Of a DNA stretch of 64,000 nucleotides, positions 1-12,150 are shown piece after piece. The DNA is from Ceratothoa steindachneri (lineage: Eukaryota > Arthropoda > Malacostraca > Isopoda > Cymothoidae), in the NCBI GenBank assembly GCA_963969495.1, contig OZ018329.1, positions 70,582,959 through 70,646,958 of the forward strand. The letters run 5' to 3'. The notes beneath the pieces are model-generated. The model did no database searches. It was given only the letters and a program-made list of their open reading frames with translations, and was not told where the DNA came from. Within the stretch, counting starts at the first letter, position 1. Each line of letters begins with the position of its first letter. The translations under genes were made by a program, and so were the position numbers.

Positions 1-3000
1 CTCTCAAGTTTCCTCTTTTTTAGTAATGTTAAAATGCTTCCCATATGAATTTGCACGTTTTGACTCCATTTTCTTCCACTCCACGCGTGAGTTGTGCTCT
101 CAAGTTTCCTCTTTTTTAGTAATGTTAAAATGCTCCTCGTATGAATTTGGAGGTTTTGACTCCCTTTTCTTCCACTCCACGCGTGAGTTTTGCTCTCAAG
201 TTTCCTCTTTTTTAGTAATGTTAAAATGCTTCCCGTATGAATTTGGACGTTCTGACTCCATTTTCTTCCACTCCACACTCGAGTTGTCCTCTCGAGTTTC
301 CTTTTTTTAGTAATGTTAAAATGCTCCTCGTATGAATTTGGACGTTTTGACTCCCTTTTCTTTCACTCCACGCGTGAGTTTTGCTCTCAAGTTTCCTCTT
401 TTTTAGTAATGTTAAAATGCTCCTCGTATGAATTTGAAGGTTTTGACTCCCTTTTCTTCCACTCCACGCGTGAGTTTTGCTCTCAAGTTTCCTCTTTTTT
501 AGTAATGTTAAAATGCTTCCCGTATGAATTTGGACGTTTTGACTCCATTTTCTTCCACTCCACGCGTAAGTTGTGCTCTCAAGTTTCCTCTTTTTTAGTA
601 ATGTTAAAATGCTCTTCTTACTAATTTGGATGTTTTGACTCCATTTTCTTCCACTCCACGCGTGAGTTGTGCTCTCAAGTTTCCTCTTTTTTAGTAATGT
701 TAAAATGCTTCCCGTATGAATTTGGACGTTTTGACTCCGTTTTCTTCCACTCCACGCGTGAGTTTTGCTCTCAAGTTTCCTCTTTTTTAGTAATGTTAAA
801 ATGCTTCCCGTATGAATTTGGACGTTTTGACTCCATTTTCTTCCACTCCACTCGTGAGTTGTGCTCTCAAGTTTTCTCTTTTTTAGTAATGTTAAAATGT
901 TCCTCGTATGAATTTGGAGGTTTTGACTCCCTTTTCTTCCACTCCACTCGTGAGTTTTGCTCTCAAGTTTCCTCTTTTTTAGTAATGTTAAAATGCTTTC
1001 CGTATGATTTTGGACGTTTTGACTCCATTTTCTTCCACTCCACGCGTAAGTTGTGCTCTCAAGTTTCCTCTTTTTTAGTAATGTTAAAATGCTCTTACTA
1101 ATTTGGAGGTTTTGACTCCATTTTCTTCCACTCCACTCGTGAGTTGTGCTCTCAAGTTTCCTCTTTTTTAGTAATGTTAAAATGCTCCTCGTATGAATTT
1201 GGACGTTTTGACTCCCTTTTCTTCCACTCCACGCGTGAGTTGTGCTCTCAAGTTTCCTCTTTTTTAGTAATTTTAAAATGCTTCCCGTATGATTTTGGAC
1301 GTTTTGACTCCATTTTCTTCCACTCCACGCGTGAGTTGTGCTCTCAAGTTTCCTCTTTTTTAGTAATGTTAAAATGCTTCCCATATGAATTTGCACGTTT
1401 TGACTCCATTTTCTTCCACTCCACGCGTGAGTTGTGCTCTCAAGTTTCCTCTTTTTTAGTAATGTTAAAATGCTCCTCGTATGAATTTGGAGGTTTTGAC
1501 TCCCTTTTCTTCCACTCCACGCGTGAGTTTTGCTCTCAAGTTTCCTCTTTTTTAGTAATGTTAAAATGCTTCCCGTATGAATTTGGACGTTTTGACTCCA
1601 TTTTCTTCCACTCCACGCGTGAGTTTTGCACTTAAGTTTCCTCTTTTTTAGTAATGTTAAAAGGCTCCTCTTACTAATTTGGAGGTTTTGACTCCCTTTT
1701 CTTCCACTCCACGCGTGAGTTTTGCTCTCAAGTTTCCTCTTTTTTAGTAATGTTAAAATGCTTCCCGTATGAATTTGGACGTTTTGACTCCATTTTCTTC
1801 CACCCTACGCGTGAGTTTTGCTCTCAAGTTTCCTCTTTTTTAGTAATGTTAAAATGCTCCTCTTACTAATTTGGACGTTTTGACTCCATTTTCTTCCACT
1901 CCACTCGTGAGTTGTGCTCTCAAGTTTCCTCTTTTTTAGTAATGTTAAAATGCTCCTCGTATGAATTTGGACGTTTTGACTCCCTTTTCTTCCACTCCAC
2001 GCGTGAGTTGTGCTCTTAAGTTTCCTCTTTTTTAGTAATTTTAAAATGCTTCCCGTATGAATTTGGACGTTTTGACCCCATTTTCTTCCACTCCACGCGT
2101 GAGTTGTGCTCTCAAGTTTCCTCTTTTTTAGTAATGTTAAAATGCTTCCCATATGAATTTGCACGTTTTGACTCCATTTTCTTCCACTCAACGCGTGAGT
2201 TGTGCTCTCAAGTTTCCTCTTTTTTAGTAATGTTAAAATGCTCCTCTTACTAATTTGGACGTTTTGACCCCATTTTCTTCCACTCCACTCGTGAGTTTTG
2301 CTCTCAAGTTTCCTCTTTTTTAGTAATGTTAAAATGCTTCCCGTATGAATTTGGACGTTCTGACTCCATTTTCTTCCACTCCACGCTCGAGTTGTCCTCT
2401 CGAGTTTCCTTTTTTTAGTAATGTTAAAATGCTCCTCGTATGAATTTGGAGGTTTTGACTCCCTTTTCTTTCACTCCACGCGTGAGTTTTGCTCTCAAGT
2501 TTCCTCTTTTTTAGTAATGTTAAAATGCTCCTCGTATGAATTTGGAGGTTTTGACTCCCTTTTCTTCCACTCCACGCGTGAGTTTTGCTCTCAAGTTTCC
2601 TCTTTTTTAGTAATTTTAAAATGCTTCCCGTATGATTTTGGACGTTTTGACTCCATTTTCTTCCACTCCACGCGTGAGTTGTGCTCTCAAGTTTCCTCTT
2701 TTTTAGTAATGTTAAAATGCTTCCCATATGAATTTGTACGTTTTGACTCCATTTTCTTCCACTCCACGCGTGAGTTGTGCTCTCAAGTTTCCTCTTTTTT
2801 AGTAATGTTAAAATGCTCCTCTTACTAATTTGGACGTTTTTTACTCCATTTTCTTCCACTCCACTCCACTCGTGAGTTTTAATCTCAAGTTTCCTCTTTT
2901 TTAGTAATGTTAAAATGCTTTCCGTATGATTTTAGACGTTTTGACTCCATTTTCTTCCACTCCACGCGTGAGTTGTGCTCTCAAGTTTCCTCTTTTTTAG

Positions 3001-6000
3001 TAATGTTAAAATGCTCTTCTTACTAATTTGGAGGTTTTGACTCCATTTTCTTCCACTCCACTCGTGAGTTGTGCTCTCAAGTTTCCTCTTTTTTAGTAAT
3101 GTTAAAATGCTTCTCGTATGAATTTGGACGTTTTGACTCCTTTTTCTTCCACTCCACGCGTGAGTTGTGCTCTCAAGTTTCCTCTTTTTTAGTAATTTTA
3201 AAATGCTTCCCGTATGATTTTGGACGTTTTGACTCCATTTTCTTCCAATCCACGCGTGAGTTGTGCTCTCAAGTTTCCTCTTTTTTAGTAATGTTAAAAT
3301 GCTTCCCATATGAATTTGTACGTTTTGACTCAATTTTCTTCCACTCCACGCGTGAGTTGTGCTCTCAAGTTTCTTCTTTTTTAGTAATGTTAAAATGCTC
3401 CTCGTATGAATTTGGAGGTTTTGACTCCCTTTGCTTCCACTCCACGCGTAAGTTTTGCTCTCAAGTTTCCTCTTTTTTAGTAATGTTAAAATGCTTCCCG
3501 TATGAATTTGGACGTTTTGACTCCATTTTCTTCCACTCCACGCGTGAGTTGTGCTCTCAAGTTTCCTCTTTTTTAGTAATTTTAAAATGCTTCCCGTATG
3601 ATTTTGGACGTTTTGACTCCATTTTCTTCCACTCCACGCGTGAGTTGTGCTCTCAAGTTTCCTCTTTTTTAGTAATGTTAAAATGCTTCCCATATGAATT
3701 TGCACGTTTTGACTCCATTTTCTTCCACTCCACGCGTGAGTTGTGCTCTCAAGTTTCCTCTTTTTTAGTAATGTTAAAATGCTCCTCTTACTAATTTGGA
3801 CGTTTTGACCCCATTTTCTTCCACTCCACTCGTGAGTTTTGCTCTCAAGTTTCCTCTTTTTTAGTAATGTTAAAATGCTTCCCGTATGAATTTGGACGTT
3901 CTGACTCCATTTTCTTCCACTCCACGCTCGAGTTGTCCTCTCGAGTTTCCTTTTTTTAGTAATGTTAAAATGCTCCTCGTATGAATTTGGACGTTTTGAC
4001 TCCCTTTTCTTTCACTCCACGCGTGAGTTTTGCTCTCAAGTTTCCTCTTTTTTAGTAATGTTAAAATGCTCCTCGTATGAATTTGAAGGTTTTGACTCCC
4101 TTTTCTTCTACTCCACGCGTGATTTTTGCTCTCAAGTTTCCTCTTTTTTAGTAATGTTAAAATGCTTCCCGTATGAATTTGGACGTTTTGACTCCATTTT
4201 CTTCCACTCCACGCGTGAGTTTTGCTCTCAGGTTTCCTCTTTTTTAGTAATGTTAAAAGGCTCCTCGTATGAATTTGGAGGTTTTGACTCCCTTTTCTTC
4301 CACTCCACGCGTGAGTTGTGCTCTCAAGTTTCCTCTTTTTTAGTAATGTTAAAATGCTTCCCGTATGAATTTGGACGTTTTGACTCCGTTTTCTTCCACT
4401 CCACGCGTGAGTTTTGCTCTCAAGTTTCCTCTTTTTTATTAATGTTAAAATGCTTCCCGTATGAATTTGGACGTTTTGACTCCATTTTCTTCCACTCCAC
4501 TCGTGAGTTGTGCTCTCAAGTTTTCTCTTTTTTAGTAATGTTAAAATGTTCCTCGTATGAATTTGGAGGTTTTGACTCCCTTTTCTTCCACTCCACGCGT
4601 GAGTTGTGCTCTCAAGTTTCCTCTTTTTTAGTAATGTTAATATGCTTTCCGTATGATTTTGGACGTTTTGACTCCATTTTCTTCCACTCCACGCGTAAGT
4701 TGTGCTCTCAAGTTTCCTCTTTTTTAGTAATGTTAAAATGCTTCCCATATGAATTTGCACGTTTTGACTCCATTTTCTTCCACTCCACGCGTGAGTTGTG
4801 CTCTCAAGTTTCCTCTTTTTTAGTAATGTTAAAATGCTCCTCTTACTAATTTGGACGTTTTGACCCCATTTTCTTCCACTCCACTCGTGAGTTTTGCTCT
4901 CAAGTTTCCTCTTTTTTAGTAATGTTAAAATGCTCTTCTTACTAATTTGGAGGTTTTGACTCCATTTTCTTCCACTCCACTCGTGAGTTGTGCTCTCAAG
5001 TTTCCTCTTTTTTAGTAATGTTAAAATGCTTCCCATATGAATTTGTACATTTTGACTCCATTTTCTTCCACTCCACGCGTGAGTTGTGCTCTCAAGTTTC
5101 CTCTTTTTTAGTAAAGTTAAAATGCTCCTCTTACTAATTTGGACGTTTTGACTCCATTTTTTTCCACTCCACTCCACTCGTGAGTTTTAATCTCAAGTTT
5201 CCTCTTTTTTAGTAATGTTAAAATGCTTTCCGTATGATTTTGGACGTTTTGACTCCATTTTCTTCCACTCCACGCGTGAGTTGTGCTCTCAAGTTTCCTC
5301 TTTTTTAGTAATGTTAAAATGCTCTTTTTACTAATTTGGAGGTTTTGACTCCATTTTCTTCCACTCCACTCGTGAGTTGTGCTCTCAAGTTTCCTCTTTT
5401 TTAGTAATGTTAAAATGCTTCTCGTATGAATTTGGACGTTTTGACTCCTTTTTCTTCCACTCCACGCGTGAGTTGTGCTCTCAAGTTTCCTCTTTTTTAG
5501 TAATTTTAAAATGCTTCCCGTATGATTTTGGACGTTTTGACTCCATTTTCTTCCACTCCACGCGTGAGTTTTGCTCTCAAGTTTCCTCTTTTTTAGTAAT
5601 GTTAAAATGCTTTCCGTATGATTTTGGACGTTTTGACTCCATTTTCTTCCACTCCACGCGTAAGTTGTGCTCTCAAGTTTCCTCTTTTTTAGTAATGTTA
5701 AAATGCTCTTCTTACTAATTTGGAGGTTTTGACTCCATTTTCTTCCACTCCACTCGTGAGTTGTGCTCTCAAGTTTCCTCTTTTTTAGTAATGTTAAAAT
5801 GCTCCTCGTATGAATTTGGACGTTTTGACTCCCTTTTCTTCCACTCCACGCGTGAGTTGTGCTCTCAAGTTTGCTCTTTTTTAGTAATTTTAAAATGCTT
5901 CCCGTATGATTTTGGACGTTTTGACTCCATTTTCTTCCACTCCACGCGTGAGTTGTGCTCTCAAGTTTCCTCTTTTTTAGTAATGTTAAAATGCTTCCCA

Positions 6001-9000
6001 TATGAATTTGCACGTTTTGATTCCATTTTCTTCCACTCCACGCGTGAGTTGTGCTCTCAAGTTTCCTCTTTTTTAGTAATGTTAAAATGCTCCTCGTATG
6101 AATTTGGAGGTTTTGACTCCCTTTTCTTCCACTCCACGCGTGAGTTTTGCTCTCAAGTTTCCTCTTTTTTAGTAATATTAAAATGCTTCCCGTATGAATT
6201 TGGACGTTTTGACTCCATTTTCTTCCACTCCACGCGTGAGTTTTGCTCTCAAGTTTCCTCTTTTTTAGTAATGTTAAAAGGCTCCTCTTACTAATTTGGA
6301 GGTTTTGACTCCATTTTCTTCCACTCCACTCGTGAGTTGTGCTCTCAAGTTTCCTCTTTTTTAGTAATGTTAAAATTCTCCTCGTATGAATTTGGACGTT
6401 TTGACTCCCTTTTCTTCCACTCCACGCGTGAGTTGTGCTCTCAAGTTTCCTCTTTTTTAGTAATTTTAAAATGCTTCCCGTATGAATTTGGACGTTTTGA
6501 CTCCATTTTCTTCCACTCCACGCGTGAGTTGTGCTCTCAAGTTTCCTCTTTTTTAGTAATGTTAAAATGCTTCCCATATGAATTTGCACGTTTTGACTCC
6601 ATTTTCTTCCACTCAACGCGTGAGTTGTGCTCTCAAGTTTCCTCTTTTTTAGTAATGTTAAAATGCTCCTCTTACTAATTTGGACGTTTTGACCCCATTT
6701 TCTTCCACTCCACTCGTGAGTTTTGCTCTCAAGTTTCCTCTTTTTTAGTAATGTTAAAATGCTTCCCGTATGAATTTGGACGTTCTGACTCCATTTTCTT
6801 CCACTCCACGCTCGAGTTGTCCTCTCGAGTTTCCTTTTTTTAGTAATGTTAAAATGCTCCTCGTATGAATTTGGAGGTTTTGACTCCCTTTTCTTTCACT
6901 CCACGCGTGAGTTTTGCTCTCAAGTTTCCTCTTTTTTAGTAATGTTAAAATGCTCCTCGTATGAATTTGGAAGTTTTGACTCCCTTTTCTTCCACTCCAC
7001 GCGTGAGTTTTGCTCTCAAGTTTCCTCTTTTTTAGTAATTTTAAAATGCTTCCCGTATGATTTTGGACGTTTTGACTCCATTTTCTTCCACTCCACGCGT
7101 GAGTTGTGCTCTCAAGTTTCCTCTTTTTTAGTAATGTTAAAATGCTTCCCATATGAATTTGTACGTTTTGACTCCATTTTCTTCCACTCCACGCGTGAGT
7201 TGTGCTCTCAAGTTTCCTCTTTTTTAGTAATGTTAAAATGCTCCTCTTACTAATTTGGACGTTTTGACTCCATTTTCTTCCACTCCACTCCACTCGTGAG
7301 TTTTAATCTCAAGTTTCCTCTTTTTTAGTAATGTTAAAATGCTTTCCGTATGATTTTGGACGTTTTGACTCCATTTTCTTCCACTCCACGCGTAAGTTGT
7401 GCTCTCAAGTTTCCTCTTTTTTAGTAAGTTTAAAATGCTCTTCTTACTAATTTGGAGGTTTTGACTCCATTTTCTTCCACTCCACTCGTGAGTTGTGCTC
7501 TCAAGTTTCCTCTTTTTTAGTAATGTTAAAATGCTTCTCGTATGAATTTGGACGTTTTGACTCCTTTTTCTTCCACTTCACGCGTGAGCTGTGCTCTCAA
7601 GTTTCCTCTTTTTTAGTAATTTTAAAATGCTTCCCTTATGATTTTGGACGTTTTGACTCCATTTTCTTCCACTCCACGCGTGAGTTGTGCTCTCAAGTTT
7701 CCTCTTTTTTAGTAATGTTAAAATGCTTCCCATATGAATTTGCACGTTTTGACTCCATTTTCTTCCACTCCACGCGTGAGTTGTGCTCTCAAGTTTCCTC
7801 TTTTTTAGTAATGTTAAAATGCTCCTCGTATGAATTTGGAGGTTTTGACTCCCTTTTCTTCCACTCCACGCGTGAGTTTTGCTCTCAAGTTTCCTCTTTT
7901 TTAGTAATGTTAAAATGCTTCCCGTATGAATTTGGACGTTTTGACTCCATTTTCTTCCACTCCACGCGTGAGTTTTGCTCTCAAGTTTCCTCTTTTTTAG
8001 TAATGTTAAAAGGCTCCTCGTATGAATTTGGAGGTTTTGATTCCCTTTTCTTCCACTCCACGCGTGAGTTTTGCTCTCAAGTTTCCTCTTTTTTAGTAAT
8101 GTTAAAATGCTCCTCGTATGAATTTGGACGTTTTGACTCCATTTTCTTCCACTCCACGCGTGAGTTTTGCTCTCAAGTTTCCTCTTTTTTAGTAATGTTA
8201 AAATGCTCCTCGTATGAATTTGGACGTTTTGACTCCCTTTTCTTCCACTCCACGCGTGAGTTGTGCTCTCAAGTTTCCTCTTTTTTAGTAATTTTAAAAT
8301 GCTTCCCGTATGATTTTGGACGTTTTGATTCCATTTTCTTCCACTCCACGCGTGAGTTGTGCTCTCAAGTTTCCTCTTTTTTAGTAATAATAAAAATGCT
8401 TCCCATATGAATTTGCACGTTTTGACTCCATTTTCTTCCACTCCACGCGTGAGTTGTGCTCTCAAGTTTCCTCTTTTTTAGTAATGTTAAAATGCTCCTC
8501 TTACTAATTTGGACGTTTTGACCCCATTTTCTTCCACTCCACTCGTGAGTTTTGCTCTCAAGTTTCCTCTTTTTTAGTAATGTTAAAATGCTTCCCGTAT
8601 GAATTTGGACGTTCTGACTCCATTTTCTTCCACTCCACGCTCGAGTTGTCCTCTCGAGTTTCCTTTTTTTAGTAATGTTAAAATGCTCCTCGTATGAATT
8701 TGGACGTTTTGACTCCCTTTTCTTTCACTCCACGCGTGAGTTTTGCTCTCAAGTTTCCTCTTTTTTAGTAATGTTAAAATGCTCCTCGTATGAATTTGAA
8801 GGTTTTGACTCCCTTTTCTTCCACTCCACGCGTGAGTTTTGCTCTCAAGTTTCCTCTTTTTTAGTAATGTTAAAATGCTTCCCGTATGAATTTGGACGTT
8901 TTGACTCCATTTTCTTCCACTCCACGCGTGAGTTTTGCTCTCAAGTTTCCTCTTTTTTAGTAATGTTAAAAGGCTCCTCGTATGAATTTGGAGGTTTTGA

Positions 9001-12000
9001 CTCCATTTTCTTCCACTCCACGCGTGAGTTGTGCTCTCAAGTTTCCTCTTTTTTAGTAATGTTAAAATGCTTCCCGTATGAATTTGGACGTTTTGACTCC
9101 GTTTTCTTCCACTCCACGCGTGAGTTTTGCTCTCAAGTTTCCTCTTTTTTAGTAATGTTAAAATGCTTCCCGTATGAATTTGGACGTTTTGACTCCATTT
9201 TCTTCCACTCCACTCGTGAGTTGTGCTCTCAAGTTTTCTCTTTTTTAGTAATGTTAAAATGTTCCTCGTATGAATTTGGAGGTTTTGACTCCCTTTTCTT
9301 CCACTCCACGCGTGAGTTGTGCTCTCAAGTTTCCTCTTTTTTAGTAATGTTAAAATGCTTTCCGTATGATTTTGGACGTTTTGACTCCATTTTCTTCCAC
9401 TCCACGCGTAAGTTGTGCTCTCAAGTTTCCTCTTTTTTAGTAATGTTAAAATGCTCTTCTTACTAATTTGGAGGTTTTGACTCCATTTTCTTCCACTCCA
9501 CTCGTGAGTTGTGCTCTCAAGTTTCCTCTTTTTTAGTAATGTTAAATTCTTCTCGTATGAATTTGGACGTTTTGACTCCCTTTTCTTCCACTCCACGGGT
9601 GAGTTGTGATCTCAAGTTTCCTCTTTTTTAGTAATTTTAAAATGCTTCCCGTATGATTTTGGACGTTTTGACTCCATTTTCTTCCACTCCACGCGTGAGT
9701 TGTGCTCTCAAGTTTCCTCTTTTTTAGTAATGTTAAAATGCTTCCCATATGAATTTGCACGTTTTGACTCCATTTTCTTCCACTCCACGCGTGAGTTGTG
9801 CTCTCAAGTTTCCTCTTTTTTAGTAATGTTAAAATTCTCCTCTTACTAATTTAGACGTTTTGACTCCATTTTCTTCCACTCCACTCGTGAGTTTTGCTCT
9901 CAAGTTTCCTCTTTTTTAGTAATGTTAAAATGTTTTCCGTATGATTTTGGACGTTTTGACTCCATTTTCTTCCACTCCACGCGTAAGTTGTGCTCTCAAG
10001 TTTCCTCTTTTTTAGTAATGTTAAAATGCTCTTCTTACTAATTTGGAGGTTTTGACTCCATTTTCTTCCACTCCACTCGTGAGTTGTGCTCTCAAGTTTC
10101 CTCTTTTTTAGTAATGTTAAAATGCTCCTCGTATGAATTTGGACGTTTTGACTCCCTTTTCTTCCACTCCACGCGTGAGTTGTGCTCTCAAGTTTCCTCT
10201 TTTTTAGTAATTTTAAAATGCTTCCCGTATGATTTTGGACGTTTTGACTCCATTTTCTTCCACTCCACGCGTGAGTTGTGCTCTCAAGTTTCCTCTTTTT
10301 TAGTAATGTTAAAATGCTTCCCATATGAATTTGCACGTTTTGACTCCATTTTCTTCCACTCCACGCGTGAGTTGTGCTCTCAAGTTTCCTCTTTTTTAGT
10401 AATGTTAAAATGCTCCTCGTATGAATTTGGAGGTTTTGACTCCCTTTTCTTCCACTCCACGCGTGAGTTTTGCTCTCAAGTTTCCTCTTTTTTAGTAATG
10501 TTAAAATGCTTCCCGTATGAATTTGGACGTTTTGACTCCATTTTCTTCCACTCCACGCGTGAGTTTTGCTCTCAAGTTTCCTCTTTTTTAGTAATGTTAA
10601 AAGGCTCCTCGTATGAATTTGGAGGTTTTGACTCCCTTTTCTTCCACTCCACGCGTGAGTTTTGCTCTCAAGTTTCCTCTTTTTTAGTAATGTTAAAATG
10701 CTTCCCGTATGAATTTGGACGTTTTGACTCCATTTTCTTCCACCCCACGCGTGAGTTTTGCTCTCAAGTTTCCTCTTTTTTAGTAATGTTAAAATGCTCC
10801 TCTTACTAATTTGGACGTTTTGACTCCATTTTCTTCCACTCCACTCGTGAGTTGTGCTCTCAAGTTTCCTCTTTTTTAGTAATGTTAAAATGCTCCTCGT
10901 ATGAATTTGGACGTTTTGACTCCCTTTTCTTCCACTCCACGCGTGAGTTGTGCTCTCAAGTTTCCTCTTTTTTAGTAATTTTAAAATGCTTCCCGTATGA
11001 ATTTGGACGTTTTGACTCCATTTTCTTCCACTCCACGCGTGAGTTGTGCTCTCAAGTTTCCTCTTTTTTTAGTAATGTTAAAATGCTTCCCATATGAATT
11101 TGCACGTTTTGACTCCAATTTCTTCCACTCCACGCGTGAGTTGTGCTCTCAATTTTCCTCTTTTTTAGTAATGTTAAAATGCTCCTCTTACTAATTTGGA
11201 CGTTTTGACCCCATTTTCTTCCACTCCACTCGTGAGTTTTGCTCTCAAGTTTCCTCTTTTTTAGTAATGTTAAAATGCTTCCCGTATGAATTTGGACGTT
11301 CTGACTCCATTTTCTTCCACTCCACGCTCGAGTTGTCCTCTCGAGTTTCCTTTTTTTAGTAATGTTAAAATGCTCCTCGTATGAATTTGGACGTTTTGAC
11401 TCCCTTTTCTTTCACTCCACGCGTGAGTTTTGCTCTCAAGTTTCCTCTTTTTTAGTAATGTTAAAATGCTTCCCGTATGAATTTGGACGTTTTGACTCCA
11501 TTTTCTTCCACTCCACGCGTGAGTTTTGCTCTCAAGTTTCCTCTTTTTTAGTAATGTTAAAATGCTTCCCGTATGAATTTGGACGTTCTGACTCCATTTT
11601 CTTTCACCCCACGCTCGAGTTGTCCTCTCGAGTTTCCTTTTTGGGGTAATGTTAAAATGCTTCCCGTATGAATTTGGACGTTCTGACTCCATTTTCTTCC
11701 ACTCCACACTCGAGTTGTCCTCTCGAGTTTCCTTTTTTTAGTAATGTTAAAATGCTTCCCGTATGAATTTGGACGTTTTGACTCCATTTTCTTCCACTCC
11801 ACGCGTGAGTTTTGCTCTCAAGTTTCCTCTTTTTTAGTAATGTTAAAATGCTTCCCGTATGAATTTGGACGTTCTGACTTCATTTTCTTCGACTCCACGC
11901 TCGAGTTGTCCTCTGGAGTTTCCTTTTTTTAGTAATGTTAAAATGCTTCCCGTATGAATTTGGACGTTTTGACTCCATTTTCTTCCACTCCACTCGTGAG

Positions 12001-12150
12001 TTTTGCTCTCAAGTTTCCTCTTTTTTAGTAATGTTAAAATGCTTCCCGTATGAATTTGGACGTTTTGACTCCATTTTCTTCCACTCCACGCTCGAGTTGT
12101 CCTCTCGAGTTTCCTTTTTTTAGTAATGTTAAAATGCTCCTCGTATGAAT
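1..12150. repeat. 96-bp tandem satellite array (about 126 units)
   Basis: The whole segment is a head-to-tail array of a 96-bp unit; for example CTCTCAAG recurs at 1, 97 and 193. Most units carry ACGCGT, a CTTTTTTAG run and GTAATGTTAAAATGC. Units differ at a few fixed places: CTCC/TTCC, CGTATGAATTT/TTACTAATTT, GAGG/GACG, and ACGCGT/ACTCGT/GCTCGAG. Because 96 = 3 x 32, long open frames appear on both strands as 32-residue repeats; one is Cys/Phe/Ser-rich (plus) and one Lys/Arg-rich (minus). I regard these as by-products, not genes. The array starts before base 1 and ends at about 12,150, where the unit stops mid-sequence in unique DNA. Confidence 0.97.
221..312. repeat. 95-bp CTCGAG variant satellite unit (higher-order marker)
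   Basis: This is the first of the variant units in which the usual ACGCGTGAGTT/CTCTCAAG segment is replaced by CTCGAGTTGTCCTCTCGAG and the CTC(T)6 run becomes C(T)7, making the unit one base shorter. Equivalent units lie near 2,392, 3,930, 6,815, 8,640 and 11,335, and become frequent between 11,600 and 12,120. Each one shifts the reading frame by one base, which is why the long open frames of the array break there. Confidence 0.85.

Noticed and set aside
5117..6616. 499-codon open frame on the minus strand in the satellite
   Set aside because: It is a direct result of a 96-bp unit with no stop in that frame; the opposite strand is equally open, one-base-short units break it, and no non-repeat domain is attached.
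1..12150. CRISPR-like regular repeats
   Set aside because: There are no unique spacers between units; it is a contiguous eukaryotic satellite.
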